NCBI GenBank assembly: GCA_009993635.1
Contig: JAACTC010000008.1
Location: forward strand, 62,001-126,000
DNA length: 64,000 bases
Origin: Erythrobacter sp.
GTDB taxonomy: Bacteria > Pseudomonadota > Alphaproteobacteria > Sphingomonadales > Sphingomonadaceae
Reading direction: 5' to 3'
Below, piece by piece: positions 47,878 through 57,536 of this stretch. Made by a program: the position numbers and the translations under genes. The first letter of the stretch is position 1. Every line of letters starts with the position of its first letter. The notes under the pieces are model-generated. The model did not search any database. It was not told where the DNA came from and was given only the letters and a program-made list of their open reading frames with translations.

Positions 47878-49245
47878 TTGATCACCACCACCAATCCCGC
47901 AACCGGTGAAACCATCGCCGAATACGAAACGCTCGACGAAAACGGTATCGACCGGAAGCTCGAAACTGCCACCCGCACCTTTCGCGACTGGCGCACAACC
48001 TCGCTGGACGAGCGAACCAAGGTCCTTTCCAGGCTCGGCGATCTGTACGAAGCGAATCAGGAAGAGCTCGCGACGCTCGCCGTCACCGAGATGGGCAAGC
48101 CGATCACGCAGGCGCGTGCCGAAGTCGGCAAATGCGCCAATCTGCTGCATCATTTTGCCGAGAACGGCCCGCCGATGCTCGAATCGCGGTTCTGGGATCT
48201 TTCCGACGGCGGCAAGGCGGAAGGGCGCTGGCTGCCGCTCGGCCCAGTTCTCGCGGTGATGCCGTGGAACTTTCCCTATTGGCAGGTGGTCCGCTTCCTC
48301 GCGCCGACGATCCTCGCGGGCAATGTCGGCCTGCTCAAGCATGCCAGCATCGTGCAGGGCGTCGCCAAGCGGATGGAGGAACTGGTGCTCGAGGCCGGAG
48401 GGCCCGAGGGGCTGTTCCAGAACCTGTGCGTCTCGTCCGACCCGATCGGTGACGTCGTCGCCGACCCGCGCGTTGTCGCGGCGACTTTGACCGGCAGCGA
48501 GGGCGCAGGCAGCGCCGTGGCCGCTCAGGCGGGCAAGTACCTGAAGAAGGTCGTGCTCGAACTGGGCGGCAGCGATCCGTTTATCGTCATGCCGTCGGCC
48601 GACATCGACCAGGCGGTGAAGGACGCGGTGACCGCGCGCATCCAGAACAACGGCCAGTCGTGCATCTGCGGCAAGCGCACGATCGTCCATGCCGATATCT
48701 ATGACGATTTCGCCGACCGCTTCACCGCCGCATTGAAGGATGTGAAGCAGGGCGACCCGATGGACGACGATACCGAGCTGGGCCCGCTTTCGAGCGAGGG
48801 CCAGCGCGATACCGTGCTCGATCAGGTCGCCAAGGCCAAGGAAGAAGGCTGCACGCTGGTGTTCGGCGGCGAAAAGATCGACCAGCCCGGCGCGTGGATG
48901 ACCGCCGGCCTGCTGACCGACGTGCCGCTGGCCAGCGAGACCGGGACCGACGAGATCTTCGGCCCCGTCGGCCAGCTCTACAAAGCGAAGGACATCGACG
49001 AGGCGACCACCATCGCCAACGCGATTCCCTACGGCCTCGGCTCTGCCGTGTGGACCACCGACGAGGGCGAGCAGGAGCATTTCGCGAACGCCATCGAAGC
49101 GGGGATGACCACCTTCAATGCGGTCAACGGGTCCAAGATCGAAGCGCCCTTCGGCGGCATCAAACGCTCGGGCCACGGGCGCGAATTGTCCGAGTTCGGG
49201 CTGCACGAATTCATGAACCTCAAGACGCTGGTCCATCCGGCCTAG
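47878..49245 (+). CDS. NAD(P)-dependent succinate-semialdehyde dehydrogenase (Sad-like)
   Basis: A 455-residue aldehyde dehydrogenase. The catalytic cysteine is in NNGQSCICGKR, the general-base glutamate in VLELGGSDPF, the cofactor-binding VMPWNFPYW is present and a late PFGGIKRSGHGRELSEFG closes the barrel. This length and pattern fit short SSADH/YneI enzymes more than the longer GabD. The start codon is TTG, eight bases after GGAGG. The SDR gene follows by 11 bp, so a coupled oxidation and reduction module on a semialdehyde is possible. Confidence 0.9.
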   Translation: MITTTNPATGETIAEYETLDENGIDRKLETATRTFRDWRTTSLDERTKVLSRLGDLYEANQEELATLAVTEMGKPITQARAEVGKCANLLHHFAENGPPMLESRFWDLSDGGKAEGRWLPLGPVLAVMPWNFPYWQVVRFLAPTILAGNVGLLKHASIVQGVAKRMEELVLEAGGPEGLFQNLCVSSDPIGDVVADPRVVAATLTGSEGAGSAVAAQAGKYLKKVVLELGGSDPFIVMPSADIDQAVKDAVTARIQNNGQSCICGKRTIVHADIYDDFADRFTAALKDVKQGDPMDDDTELGPLSSEGQRDTVLDQVAKAKEEGCTLVFGGEKIDQPGAWMTAGLLTDVPLASETGTDEIFGPVGQLYKAKDIDEATTIANAIPYGLGSAVWTTDEGEQEHFANAIEAGMTTFNAVNGSKIEAPFGGIKRSGHGRELSEFGLHEFMNLKTLVHPA

Positions 49246-49256
49246 GAGTTATCACT

Positions 49257-49940
49257 ATGAGCAAGACGATCCTCATCATCGGCGCATCGCGCGGCATCGG
49301 CCTTGGCCTGGCGCGCGAGTTCGCCGGGCGCGGCTGGAAGGTCGAGGCAAGCGAACGCTCGCCCAGCGACGGGCTGCACGAGGCGGCCAAGGAGCACAAT
49401 CCGTCGATCGAGATCGTGACGGTCGATGTGACCCAGCCGGAAACCTATTCCGGCCTGACCGGCAGGTTCGGCGAAGGCACCTTCGATGCCATCATCCTCA
49501 ATGCCGGGATCACCGGGGCATCGCACCAGTCTGCGGAAGCTGCGACCGACGAGGAAATCGCGCATGTGTTGCAGACCAATGCCTACGGCCCCGCGCGGGT
49601 CGGCAAGGCGCTGCTGCCGCTACTGAAGGATGGCGGCACGCTGGCCTTCATGTCCTCGCTGATGGGATCGATCACCGACAGTTCGGGCGGCTACGAATTC
49701 TACCGCGTCAGCAAGGTGGCGCTCAACATGCTCGCCAAGGGCATTTCCGAACAGCAGGCGAAGGAGCGCGACATCGAAGTGCTCTCGCTCCACCCCGGCT
49801 GGGTGCAGACCGACATGGGCGGCCCGAATGCCAAGATCACGGTGGAGGAAAGCTGCGCAGGCCTCGCCGATGTGATCGAGAACGCCGGTGGCGGCGGCTA
49901 CCGATTTGTGGACTACAAGGGTGAGACGATCCCCTTCTAG
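49257..49940 (+). CDS. Short-chain dehydrogenase/reductase
   Basis: A 227-residue classical-like SDR. The nucleotide-binding IIGASRGIGLGLA is at residues 7-19, NAGITGA near 85, and the catalytic YxxxK in YRVSKVAL near 150, with SSLMGSITD before it as serine region. TAGGAG lies at the preceding stop codon; only about a dozen bases separate it from the SSADH gene, so one transcript is likely. The alcohol or ketone substrate is unknown. Confidence 0.9.
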   Translation: MSKTILIIGASRGIGLGLAREFAGRGWKVEASERSPSDGLHEAAKEHNPSIEIVTVDVTQPETYSGLTGRFGEGTFDAIILNAGITGASHQSAEAATDEEIAHVLQTNAYGPARVGKALLPLLKDGGTLAFMSSLMGSITDSSGGYEFYRVSKVALNMLAKGISEQQAKERDIEVLSLHPGWVQTDMGGPNAKITVEESCAGLADVIENAGGGGYRFVDYKGETIPF

Positions 49941-49976
49941 GGGATCGCTCCACCACTTCCCGCTATTCGACCACGC

Positions 49977-52250
49977 CTATTCGACAACTCCGGCCGCCGC
50001 GAGCACCGCCAGCGTCAGCACATCGGGCACGTTGGCTGTGACGGGCACGATCTGGACCGGCTTTTCCATCCCCACCAGCATCGGGCCGATGGTGGCATCG
50101 CCGCCCAGTTCGCGCAGCAACTTGGCCGAAAGGTTGGCCGATTGCAGGCCGGGCATGATCAGCACGTTGGCGGGGCCGGACAGGCGGCTGAACGGATAGA
50201 GCGCCATGACCTTTTCGTTCAGCGCGGCATCGGGCGCCATTTCGCCTTCATATTCGAAGCCGGGCTGCCTATCGTCCAGGATGTGCACCGCGTCGCGGAT
50301 GTTTTCCAGCCACTTGCCCGGCGGGTTGCCGAAGGTGGAATAGGACAGGAAGGCAACGCGCGGTTCGTGCCCCATGCGCCGCGCGACGGCGGCGGTTTCG
50401 CACGCGATATGCGCCAGCTCTTCCGATGTCGGCCGCTCGTTGATCGTCGTGTCGGCGAGGAAGGTGGTGTGGTTCTTGCCGACCAGCATGTGGATGCCGA
50501 AGGCGACGCCGCCGGGTTTGGGATCTAGCACGCGGCCGATCTCGCGCGCGGTCTGCGCATAGGTCCGCGTCAGGCCCGAGATCAGCGCGTCGCCGTGGCC
50601 CAGCGCGACCAGCAGCGAGGCGAAGACGTTGCGATCCTGATTGACCATGCGCCGCACGTCGCGCTCGGTATAGCCGCGCCGTTGCAGCCTTTCGTACAGG
50701 AACTCGACCATTTCGGGCACGTGTTCGCTGTCGGCCGAATTCTGGATTTCGAAGCTGCCCGGATCGGACACGCCGAGCATGTGCATCTTGTCCGCCACCG
50801 CCTTGGTGCGCCCGACGAGGATCGGCGTGCCATAGCCGAAATCGCGGAACTGGATCGCGGCGCGCAGCGCCACTTCCTCTTCCGCTTCGGCGAACACCAC
50901 CCGCTTGGGATTGGCCTTCGCTTCCTCGTACACCTGGGTGAGCACCGAGGTGGTCGGGTTGAGGCGCGATTTCAGCAACAGCCGGTAGGCGTCCATATCC
51001 TCGATATGCGACTGCGCGACGCCCGACTTCATCGCCGCCTCGGCGACGGCTGACGACACCACCTCCATCAGGCGCGGGTCGAACGGCGCTGGGATGATGT
51101 AGTCGGTGCCGAACTTGTGGCTCTTGCCATAGGCCGCCGCGACCTCTTCGGGCACGCGCTCGCGCGCCAGCCCGGCGATCGCGTGAGCAGCGGCGATCTT
51201 CATTTCTTCGTTGATCGCGGTCGCCTGCACGTCCAGCGCGCCGCGGAAGATGAAGGGGAAGCCCAGCACGTTGTTGACCTGGTTGGGGTAGTCGCTGCGC
51301 CCGGTGGCGATGATCGCATCGGGGCGCACCGCCTTGGCCTCTTCGGGCATGATTTCGGGCACGGGGTTGGCCATGGCGAAGATGATCGGCTGGTCCGCCA
51401 TCTTTTCCACCCATTCGGGTTTCAGCGCGCCGGCAGCCGACAGGCCGAGGAAGATGTCCGCCCCCTCCAGCGCCTCTTCGAGGCTGCGCGCGTCGGTTTC
51501 GACCGCGTGCGCGCTCTTCCACTGGTCGACATCGGCGCGGCCCGGATAGATCGGGCCGCTGCGATCGCACACGATCACGTTTTCGTGCGGCACGCCGACC
51601 GACTTGATCAGCGCGGTGCAGGCCAGCGCGCTGGCACCCGCACCGTTCACCACCATCCGCACGTCTTTCAGATCGCGCCCGGTCAGGTGGCAGGCATTGA
51701 TCAGCCCGGCGGTCGCGATGATTGCGGTGCCGTGCTGGTCGTCGTGCATCACCGGGATGTTCATCCGCTCGCGCAGCGCCTGTTCGATGATGAAGCACTC
51801 GGGCGCGGCGATGTCTTCCAGATTGACCCCGCCGAAGCTGGGTTCGAGCAGCGCGACCGCTTCGATGAACTTGTCCGGATCTTCGGTGTCGATCTCCAGA
51901 TCGATCGAATCGACATCGGCGAAACGTTTGAACAGGACCGCCTTGCCCTCCATCACGGGCTTGGACGCAAGCGCACCCAGATTGCCCATGCCCAGGATCG
52001 CGGTGCCATTGGAAATCACCGCCACCAGGTTCGAACGCGCGGTGTATTTCGCCGCATTGGCCGGATCGTCCGCAATGGCCTGCACCGGCACCGCAACGCC
52101 GGGCGAATAGGCAAGGCTGAGATCGCGCTGCGTCGCCATCGGCTTGGACGCGATGATCTCGATTTTCCCGGGCCGCCCGGCCGAATGATACAGCAGCGCC
52201 TCGCGCGCCTCGAAACCAGTGTTCGGGCCGTTTTCTGTTTCGTCAGCCAT
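49977..52250 (-). CDS. maeB: NADP-dependent malic enzyme (MaeB-type)
   Basis: A 757-residue enzyme with two modules. Residues about 1-430 are the malic enzyme (YSPGVAVPVQAI, VISNGTAILGMGNLGA, IPVMHDDQHGTAIIATAG, NGAGASALACTAL). Residues about 440-757 resemble phosphotransacetylase (NPKRVVFAEAEEEVALRAA, then NVLIMPGLQSANLSAKLL) but serve as a regulatory domain in this family. It decarboxylates malate to pyruvate. The ATG is preceded by GAGGGC. Its promoter region is shared with the divergent mutS gene. It converges with the SDR gene. Confidence 0.96.
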   Translation of the reverse strand: MADETENGPNTGFEAREALLYHSAGRPGKIEIIASKPMATQRDLSLAYSPGVAVPVQAIADDPANAAKYTARSNLVAVISNGTAILGMGNLGALASKPVMEGKAVLFKRFADVDSIDLEIDTEDPDKFIEAVALLEPSFGGVNLEDIAAPECFIIEQALRERMNIPVMHDDQHGTAIIATAGLINACHLTGRDLKDVRMVVNGAGASALACTALIKSVGVPHENVIVCDRSGPIYPGRADVDQWKSAHAVETDARSLEEALEGADIFLGLSAAGALKPEWVEKMADQPIIFAMANPVPEIMPEEAKAVRPDAIIATGRSDYPNQVNNVLGFPFIFRGALDVQATAINEEMKIAAAHAIAGLARERVPEEVAAAYGKSHKFGTDYIIPAPFDPRLMEVVSSAVAEAAMKSGVAQSHIEDMDAYRLLLKSRLNPTTSVLTQVYEEAKANPKRVVFAEAEEEVALRAAIQFRDFGYGTPILVGRTKAVADKMHMLGVSDPGSFEIQNSADSEHVPEMVEFLYERLQRRGYTERDVRRMVNQDRNVFASLLVALGHGDALISGLTRTYAQTAREIGRVLDPKPGGVAFGIHMLVGKNHTTFLADTTINERPTSEELAHIACETAAVARRMGHEPRVAFLSYSTFGNPPGKWLENIRDAVHILDDRQPGFEYEGEMAPDAALNEKVMALYPFSRLSGPANVLIMPGLQSANLSAKLLRELGGDATIGPMLVGMEKPVQIVPVTANVPDVLTLAVLAAAGVVE

Positions 52251-52357
52251 TTGCGCCCTCTTCGAATGCGGAAAAATTCGCCTGTGCCGTAGAGGCATCG
52301 GCAGCAAACCGCCAGTGGTGCAAGGCACCTTTCGGGAAAGGGTTGGGGGACAGGCAA

Positions 52358-55024
52358 ATGCGCACCGCTTCCCGAATCGGGGGCGGGATCGCTAGGCCTC
52401 TGGGGGTGACCGCCAAGCTGACCCCGATGATGGAACAGTACCACGCGCTTAGGCGCCAGGCGGGCGATTGCCTGCTGTTCTACCGCATGGGCGATTTCTT
52501 CGAATTGTTCTTCGACGACGCGAAGGTGGCGGCGGGCGTGCTCGACATCGCGCTGACCAGCCGGGGCGAAAGCGGCGGCGAGGCCGTGCCGATGTGCGGC
52601 GTGCCGGTGCATGCGGCCGATGGCTATCTCGCGCGGCTGATCCGCGCAGGTCACCGGGTCGCCATTGCCGAGCAGGTGGAGACGCCGGACGAGGCCAAGG
52701 CCCGCGCCAGGGCGGAGGGCAAGCCTTCGTCCAAGGTGCTGGTCGCGCGCCAGATCATCCGCTTCGTCACCGCCGGTACGCTGACCGAAGACGCCTTGCT
52801 CGAACCGCGCCGGGCAAACCGGCTGGCGGCGGTGTGCGAACTGCGCGGCACCATAGGCATTGCGGCGTGCGATATCTCGACCGGGCGCATGGAGCTGGAG
52901 GAATGTGAGCCCGAAGGCCTTCCCGCCGCGCTTTCCCGGCTGGGTGCGCGCGAGGTCGTGACCCCGGAAGACTGGGCGATGGCGCCGGACGATGCGACGC
53001 CGCGCCCCGCCGGCGACTTCGCCAGCGAGCGTGGGCGGCAGCGGCTGCAGGATCTGCATGGGGTCGCCACGCTCGACGCGTTCGGCGATTTCACCCGCGC
53101 GATGCTGGCTGCGGCAGGCGGGCTGCTCGCCTATCTTGAGCATACCGGGCGCGGCACGATCCCCTTCCTGCTGCCCCCCACGGTCACCGCCAGCGACGCG
53201 GTGACGGCGATCGATGCGGCCAGCCGCGCCAGCCTCGAGATTACCGCCACGCAGAGCGGGGAGCGCGCGGGCAGCCTGCTGGGCACGGTCGACCGCTGCG
53301 TGACGAGCGCGGGCGCGCGGCTGCTGGCCGAGGACCTTTCCGCGCCACTAGCGCGCAAGGCGCAGATCGAAGCGCGGCTGGCGCTGGTGCGCTTCTTCCA
53401 TCAGGACCCGGTGCTACGCAGCGACGTGCGCGAGGCGCTGCGGGCGATCCCCGACGTGGCGCGCGCGCTCGCGCGGCTGGTGGCGGATCGTGGCAGCCCG
53501 CGCGATCTTGGCCAGGTGCGCGATGGATTGGCGCAGGCGCGCACGCTGCATGGCGCGCTGGCCAGCCTGCCCGATCGCCCCGAACTGCTCGACACGCTGC
53601 TGCCCTGCCTTACCGGGCATTCTGCGATGATCGACGAGCTGTCGCGCGCGCTGGTCCCCTCCCCGCCGACCGAGCGCGCCAATGGCGGCTACATCGCCAG
53701 CGGGTACGATCACGCGCTGGACGCGCTTCGCGATACCAGCGGCGATGCGCGGCGGGCGATTGCCGCGATGGAGGCCCGCTACCGCAAGGAAACCGGCGTC
53801 TCCGCGCTGAAGATCAAGCACAACGGCGTGCTCGGCTATTTCATCGAGGTGCCCGCGCGCCACGGCGATGCGCTGATGAAGCCGGATAGCGGCTTCACCC
53901 ATCGGCAGACGATGGCCAATGCGGTGCGTTTCAACTCGGTCCACCTGCACGAAGAAGCCAGCCGTATTTCCGAAGCGGGCGGGCGCGCGCTGGCAGCAGA
54001 GGAAGCGCATTTCGAAACGCTGGTCGCAGCCGTGGCAAAGGCGCGAGAGGCGATTGCCCGCACCGCCGATGCGCTCGCCCGGATCGATGTGGCTGCCGGC
54101 CTCGCCGAACGCGCCGCGCAGGGCGACTGGTGCGAGCCGCAGATCGAAGACGCGCCGTGCCTCGATATCGTCGCCGGCCGTCACCCGGTGGTCGAAGCGG
54201 CGCTGGCCAGGGCGGGCGAGCGTTTCGTGCCGAATGATTGCGCATTGGCCGAGACCGACCGCCTGTGGCTGATCGGCGGGCCGAACATGGGCGGCAAGTC
54301 CACCTTCCTGCGGGCCAATGCGCTGATCGTGCTGCTGGCGCAGGCGGGCAGCTACGTGCCTGCAACCTCCGCACGGATCGGGCTGGTCGACCGGCTTTTC
54401 AGCCGCGTCGGCGCGTCGGACAACCTCGCGCGCGGACGCTCCACCTTCATGGTCGAGATGGTCGAGACCGCAGCGATCCTTGCACAGGCGACCGATCGCA
54501 GCTTCGTCATCCTCGACGAAGTGGGGCGTGGCACCTCCACCTATGATGGCCTCGCGCTCGCATGGGCGGTGGCAGAAGCGATCCACGAGCACGCCCGCTG
54601 CCGCTGCCTGTTCGCGACGCATTACCATGAACTCGCGCGGCTGGCCGAAAGCTGCGATGCGCTGTCGCTGCACCATGTGCGGGCGCGTGAATGGCAGGGC
54701 GATCTGGTGCTGCTGCACGAGGTGGCGAAAGGCCCCGCCGACCGCAGCTATGGTCTGGCCGTCGCCAAACTGGCGGGCGTACCCGACAAGGTGGTCGACC
54801 GGGCGAGTACGGTTCTCGCCAAGCTGGAGCGGGGGCGCGAGGAAACGGGCGGACTTGCCGCAGGGCTCGGCGATCTGCCTCTGTTTTCCGCCGCCTTCCA
54901 GGCCGAGGAAGAGGCGTGCGATACCTTGCGCGATAAACTCGCCGCGCTCGATATCGATGCGCTGTCCCCGCGCGAGGCACTCGACATGCTGTATGAACTG
55001 AAGCGCGAGGCGGGCGAAAGCTAA
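52358..55024 (+). CDS. mutS: DNA mismatch repair protein MutS
   Basis: An 888-residue MutS. The mismatch-contacting FxE motif is in MGDFFELFFDD near residue 45, the connector and lever domains follow, and the ATPase has Walker A GGPNMGGKSTFLR near 640 and the D-E box ILDEVGRGTSTYDGLALA. A C-terminal HTH/dimerisation tail is present. It recognises mismatches and recruits MutL (not in the window). An in-frame TTG five codons earlier was rejected; the chosen ATG follows GGGGGACAGG. It is divergent from maeB. Confidence 0.97.
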   Translation: MRTASRIGGGIARPLGVTAKLTPMMEQYHALRRQAGDCLLFYRMGDFFELFFDDAKVAAGVLDIALTSRGESGGEAVPMCGVPVHAADGYLARLIRAGHRVAIAEQVETPDEAKARARAEGKPSSKVLVARQIIRFVTAGTLTEDALLEPRRANRLAAVCELRGTIGIAACDISTGRMELEECEPEGLPAALSRLGAREVVTPEDWAMAPDDATPRPAGDFASERGRQRLQDLHGVATLDAFGDFTRAMLAAAGGLLAYLEHTGRGTIPFLLPPTVTASDAVTAIDAASRASLEITATQSGERAGSLLGTVDRCVTSAGARLLAEDLSAPLARKAQIEARLALVRFFHQDPVLRSDVREALRAIPDVARALARLVADRGSPRDLGQVRDGLAQARTLHGALASLPDRPELLDTLLPCLTGHSAMIDELSRALVPSPPTERANGGYIASGYDHALDALRDTSGDARRAIAAMEARYRKETGVSALKIKHNGVLGYFIEVPARHGDALMKPDSGFTHRQTMANAVRFNSVHLHEEASRISEAGGRALAAEEAHFETLVAAVAKAREAIARTADALARIDVAAGLAERAAQGDWCEPQIEDAPCLDIVAGRHPVVEAALARAGERFVPNDCALAETDRLWLIGGPNMGGKSTFLRANALIVLLAQAGSYVPATSARIGLVDRLFSRVGASDNLARGRSTFMVEMVETAAILAQATDRSFVILDEVGRGTSTYDGLALAWAVAEAIHEHARCRCLFATHYHELARLAESCDALSLHHVRAREWQGDLVLLHEVAKGPADRSYGLAVAKLAGVPDKVVDRASTVLAKLERGREETGGLAAGLGDLPLFSAAFQAEEEACDTLRDKLAALDIDALSPREALDMLYELKREAGES

Positions 55025-55072
55025 CCTTGGCTGGATTTGCCATCGGACGCGGCGGCGCTAGGTTCTACCCCC

Positions 55073-55474
55073 ATGGCACAGGACGATCCCCCCGAAGACG
55101 CGGACAAGAGCACCCAGTGGGCGGAGTTCCGCACCGATCTTGCCGAAGACCGCAACATCATGGCGATGGAGCGGACCTTCGCGGGCTGGATGCGCACCGC
55201 GTTCGCCGCGATCGGCATCGGGCTGGGCTTTCGCGCCCTGTTCGGATCGTGGGATCCCTCGTGGATGCCCAAGGCCATCGCGACCGCGTTCATCCTTGGC
55301 GGCGGATGGCTCGCCGTCACGGCGGAACGGCGCGCCTGCAAAACGCTGTCGCGGCTCAACAAGCACGAATTTTCGCCCATCCCGACGCCGAATTTCCGGG
55401 TTATGGCCTGGGGCGTGGCCACCGGCTCCGTGGTCGTCACGATCGGGCTGTGGGTGCTGGTCGAAGGTTCGTGA
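55073..55474 (+). CDS. DUF202 (YidH-family) membrane protein
   Basis: A 133-residue protein. After an acidic N-terminus it has the family motif DLAEDRNIMAMERTFAGWMRTA and three transmembrane segments (about 47-65, 72-88 and 108-128). DUF202 proteins are small inner-membrane proteins of unknown biochemical role. It follows mutS by 48 bp. A bidirectional hairpin follows it and separates it from the acidic stress protein gene. Confidence 0.85.
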   Translation: MAQDDPPEDADKSTQWAEFRTDLAEDRNIMAMERTFAGWMRTAFAAIGIGLGFRALFGSWDPSWMPKAIATAFILGGGWLAVTAERRACKTLSRLNKHEFSPIPTPNFRVMAWGVATGSVVVTIGLWVLVEGS

Positions 55475-55490
55475 AAGCGTGACGAAAGAA

Positions 55491-55518
55491 GGGGCGGCCC
55501 TCTTTCGAAAGCCGCCCC
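55491..55518. terminator. Hairpin between converging genes
   Basis: GGGGCGGC and GCCGCCCC form a perfect 8-bp stem with a 12-base loop that itself contains TTTCGAAA. Short T-rich stretches occur on both strands (ATCGTTTG on plus, CTTTCTTC opposite on minus). It lies between a plus-strand and a minus-strand gene. Confidence 0.6.
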
Positions 55519-55548
55519 CGATCGTTTGAAAGCGCCAAGCGCCAGGTA

Positions 55549-55914
55549 TCAGGTACCGTCGCCGCGGAGGCCGTCGGGCTTCGCCTGCTTGCCGTATTTG
55601 TCGACATTGTCGTCGTGGTTCGGCTCGCCATTATAGGCGTCCATGTCGATCCGGCCCGAGCTTTCCATGTCGCGCATGTGATCGATCGTATCCTGCGTCG
55701 AATCGTTCATCAGGCCGGACTTGTTGTCGCCCTTCACGCTTTCGGTCGGGCTGCCGGTTTCGCTGGTGGTTTCCTGCGCTTCTTCGGCGACTTCCTGCGC
55801 CTGCATCCGATGATCGTCCTGCTCGTCGTTATGCGTTTCGGGCGCGAGGCCCGACTGGCGCATTTCCTGGCTTTCCGGATCGGTGTTCTTGTCTGCGCTG
55901 TTCGTGTTGGCCAT
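55549..55914 (-). CDS. Acidic hydrophilic protein, predicted general-stress gene
   Basis: A 121-residue protein with no hydrophobic segment, rich in D, E, N, Q, S, T and G (for example ETTSETGSPTESVKGDNKSG and DTIDHMRDMESSGRIDMDAY). It looks intrinsically disordered, similar in style to LEA-like or stress-induced bacterial proteins, but no family is assignable. AAGGAG lies before the ATG. The upstream region has an exact GGAAC-N17-CGTT promoter. Desiccation or osmotic protection is inference. Confidence 0.75.
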   Translation of the reverse strand: MANTNSADKNTDPESQEMRQSGLAPETHNDEQDDHRMQAQEVAEEAQETTSETGSPTESVKGDNKSGLMNDSTQDTIDHMRDMESSGRIDMDAYNGEPNHDDNVDKYGKQAKPDGLRGDGT

Positions 55915-55936
55915 GCCAATTCTCCTTTGCCGTCAG

Positions 55937-55962
55937 AACGGCTGGAGGGATTGCACGGTTCC
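55937..55962 (-). promoter_or_regulatory. Exact EcfG-type general stress promoter
   Basis: On the minus strand GGAAC (55958-55962), a 17-base spacer and CGTT (55937-55940) match the alphaproteobacterial sigma-EcfG consensus exactly. A start about seven bases after the -10 gives a leader of about 16 bases ending in AAGGAG before the ATG at 55914. Confidence 0.7.
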
Positions 55963-56008
55963 TGAGGGTTTTTCCGGTCCGGCACCGCCCCCGCAGAGCG
56001 GCGAGCAT

Positions 56009-56878
56009 CTAGCGCGTCGGCACCGGGGCATCGCCCGAATAGTCGTAGAACCCGCGCCCCGTCTTGCGGCCGAGCCAGCCGGCTTCGACATATTTCACCA
56101 GCAGCGGCGCAGGGCGATATTTGCTGTCGCGCGTGGTGCGATAGATCACCCGCAGGATATCGAGGCAGGTATCCAGCCCCACGAAATCGGCCAGCTGCAG
56201 CGGGCCCATCGGGTGGTTGAGGCCGAGGCGGCAGCCAAGATCGATATCCTCCATGCTGGCGGTCGACTGGCCCAGCACGAAGACCGCCTCGTTGATCATC
56301 GGCAGCAGGATGCGGTTGACCACGAAACCGGGTTCGTCCTGGCTCAGCACCACTTCCTTGCCCAGACGCTTGGCAAAGGCGATCGTGCGGTCGGTCACCG
56401 CCTTGTCGGTCGCGAGGCCGGGGATCACTTCGATCAAGCCCATCACCGGCACGGGGTTGAAGAAATGCAGGCCGATGAAGCGGCCCGCATCGGGCGTCCA
56501 GTTGGCCATCCGCGTGATCGGGATCGAGCTGGTGTTGCTGGCCATGATCGCGTCCTGCGACAGCACCTTGCCCGCGTTTTCGAAGATGGCCTGCTTGATC
56601 TCTTCCTTTTCGGTCGCGGCTTCGATGATCATGTCGGCATCGGCCATCGGGCCGACATCGCCCACCGCCTCGATCCGTGCCAGCGCCGCCTCTGCATCCG
56701 CCACTTCGATCTTGCTTTTGGCGACCAGCTTGCCCAGCGCGCGCTCGATCCCGGCGCGCGATTGCTCGGCGATGGCCAGATCGCGATCGGTCAGCAGCAC
56801 CTTCAGGCCGTTCTGCGCGATGGTCTGCGCGATGCCCGAACCCATCTGGCCCGCACCGATGACACCGATAGTCTGCAT
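56009..56878 (-). CDS. 3-hydroxybutyryl/3-hydroxyacyl-CoA dehydrogenase
   Basis: A 289-residue NAD-dependent enzyme of the Hbd/PaaH type. The Rossmann signature IGVIGAGQMGSGIAQ is at the N-terminus, the catalytic histidine in GLHFFNPVPVM near 140, and the family patterns QDEPGFVVNRILLPMINEA and GLNHPMGPLQLADFVGLD follow. It oxidises (S)-3-hydroxybutyryl-CoA or similar to the 3-oxo form. Two further in-frame ATGs lie upstream; this one has GAAGGA at usable distance. It is first after the adenosyltransferase in the same orientation, with a 63-bp gap. Confidence 0.93.
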   Translation of the reverse strand: MQTIGVIGAGQMGSGIAQTIAQNGLKVLLTDRDLAIAEQSRAGIERALGKLVAKSKIEVADAEAALARIEAVGDVGPMADADMIIEAATEKEEIKQAIFENAGKVLSQDAIMASNTSSIPITRMANWTPDAGRFIGLHFFNPVPVMGLIEVIPGLATDKAVTDRTIAFAKRLGKEVVLSQDEPGFVVNRILLPMINEAVFVLGQSTASMEDIDLGCRLGLNHPMGPLQLADFVGLDTCLDILRVIYRTTRDSKYRPAPLLVKYVEAGWLGRKTGRGFYDYSGDAPVPTR

Positions 56879-56941
56879 AATTTCGCTCATCCTTCGCAAG
56901 TGCAGCAAAGGCGGCTGGCTAGCGACGATGCGCCGCGCTGG

Positions 56942-57517
56942 CTAGCGATTTGCGCCCGGCGTCCACGAAATGTCGGATTGCCCCTGATCGTTCGCCGCGC
57001 GGGCCAGCACGAACAGCAGATCGGACAGGCGGTTGATGTAGCGCAGCGCCGCCGGGTTGACCGGTTCCTGCCCCGCCAGCGCGGTCATCGCCCGTTCCGC
57101 GCGGCGTACAGCCGCACGCGCGACATGCAGCCGCGCCGCCGCTTCGCTACCGCCGGGCAGGACGAAACTGGTCAGCGGTTCAAGGCTTTCATTGGCGGTA
57201 TCGATCGCCCGTTCCAGCCAGTCGACCTGCGTGGGCACGATGCGCAGCACCATCTCGCCCGGTTCGAACCCCTCGCCGTCCAGCGCGCCCTTGGGCGTCG
57301 CAAGATCGGCGCCCAGATCGAACAAGTCGTTCTGAATGCGGCGCAGATCGTCTGCATCGTCGATCGCGCAGATCGCGAGGCCCAGCGCGCTGTTCGCCTC
57401 GTCGACCGCGCCGATCGCCTCGATGCGGGCGGCGTGCTTGGGCGCGCGGCTGCCATCGACGAGGCCGGTTGAGCCATCATCGCCGGTGCGGGTGTAAATC
57501 TTGTTGAGCTTGACCAT
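56942..57517 (-). CDS. PduO-type ATP:cob(I)alamin adenosyltransferase
   Basis: A 191-residue adenosyltransferase. The ATP-binding start NKIYTRTGDDGSTGL (residues about 5-19) and the conserved EAIGAVDEANSALGL, RIQNDLFDLGADLATP and FVLPGGSEAAARLHVARAAVRRAER are all present. It makes adenosylcobalamin for enzymes such as methylmalonyl-CoA mutase. The gene lies 19 bp after a twin-transmembrane protein gene, an arrangement recurrent in alphaproteobacteria, and precedes the 3-hydroxyacyl-CoA dehydrogenase. Confidence 0.95.
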   Translation of the reverse strand: MVKLNKIYTRTGDDGSTGLVDGSRAPKHAARIEAIGAVDEANSALGLAICAIDDADDLRRIQNDLFDLGADLATPKGALDGEGFEPGEMVLRIVPTQVDWLERAIDTANESLEPLTSFVLPGGSEAAARLHVARAAVRRAERAMTALAGQEPVNPAALRYINRLSDLLFVLARAANDQGQSDISWTPGANR

Positions 57518-57536
57518 GTCCGGCGCGATGGCCGGT

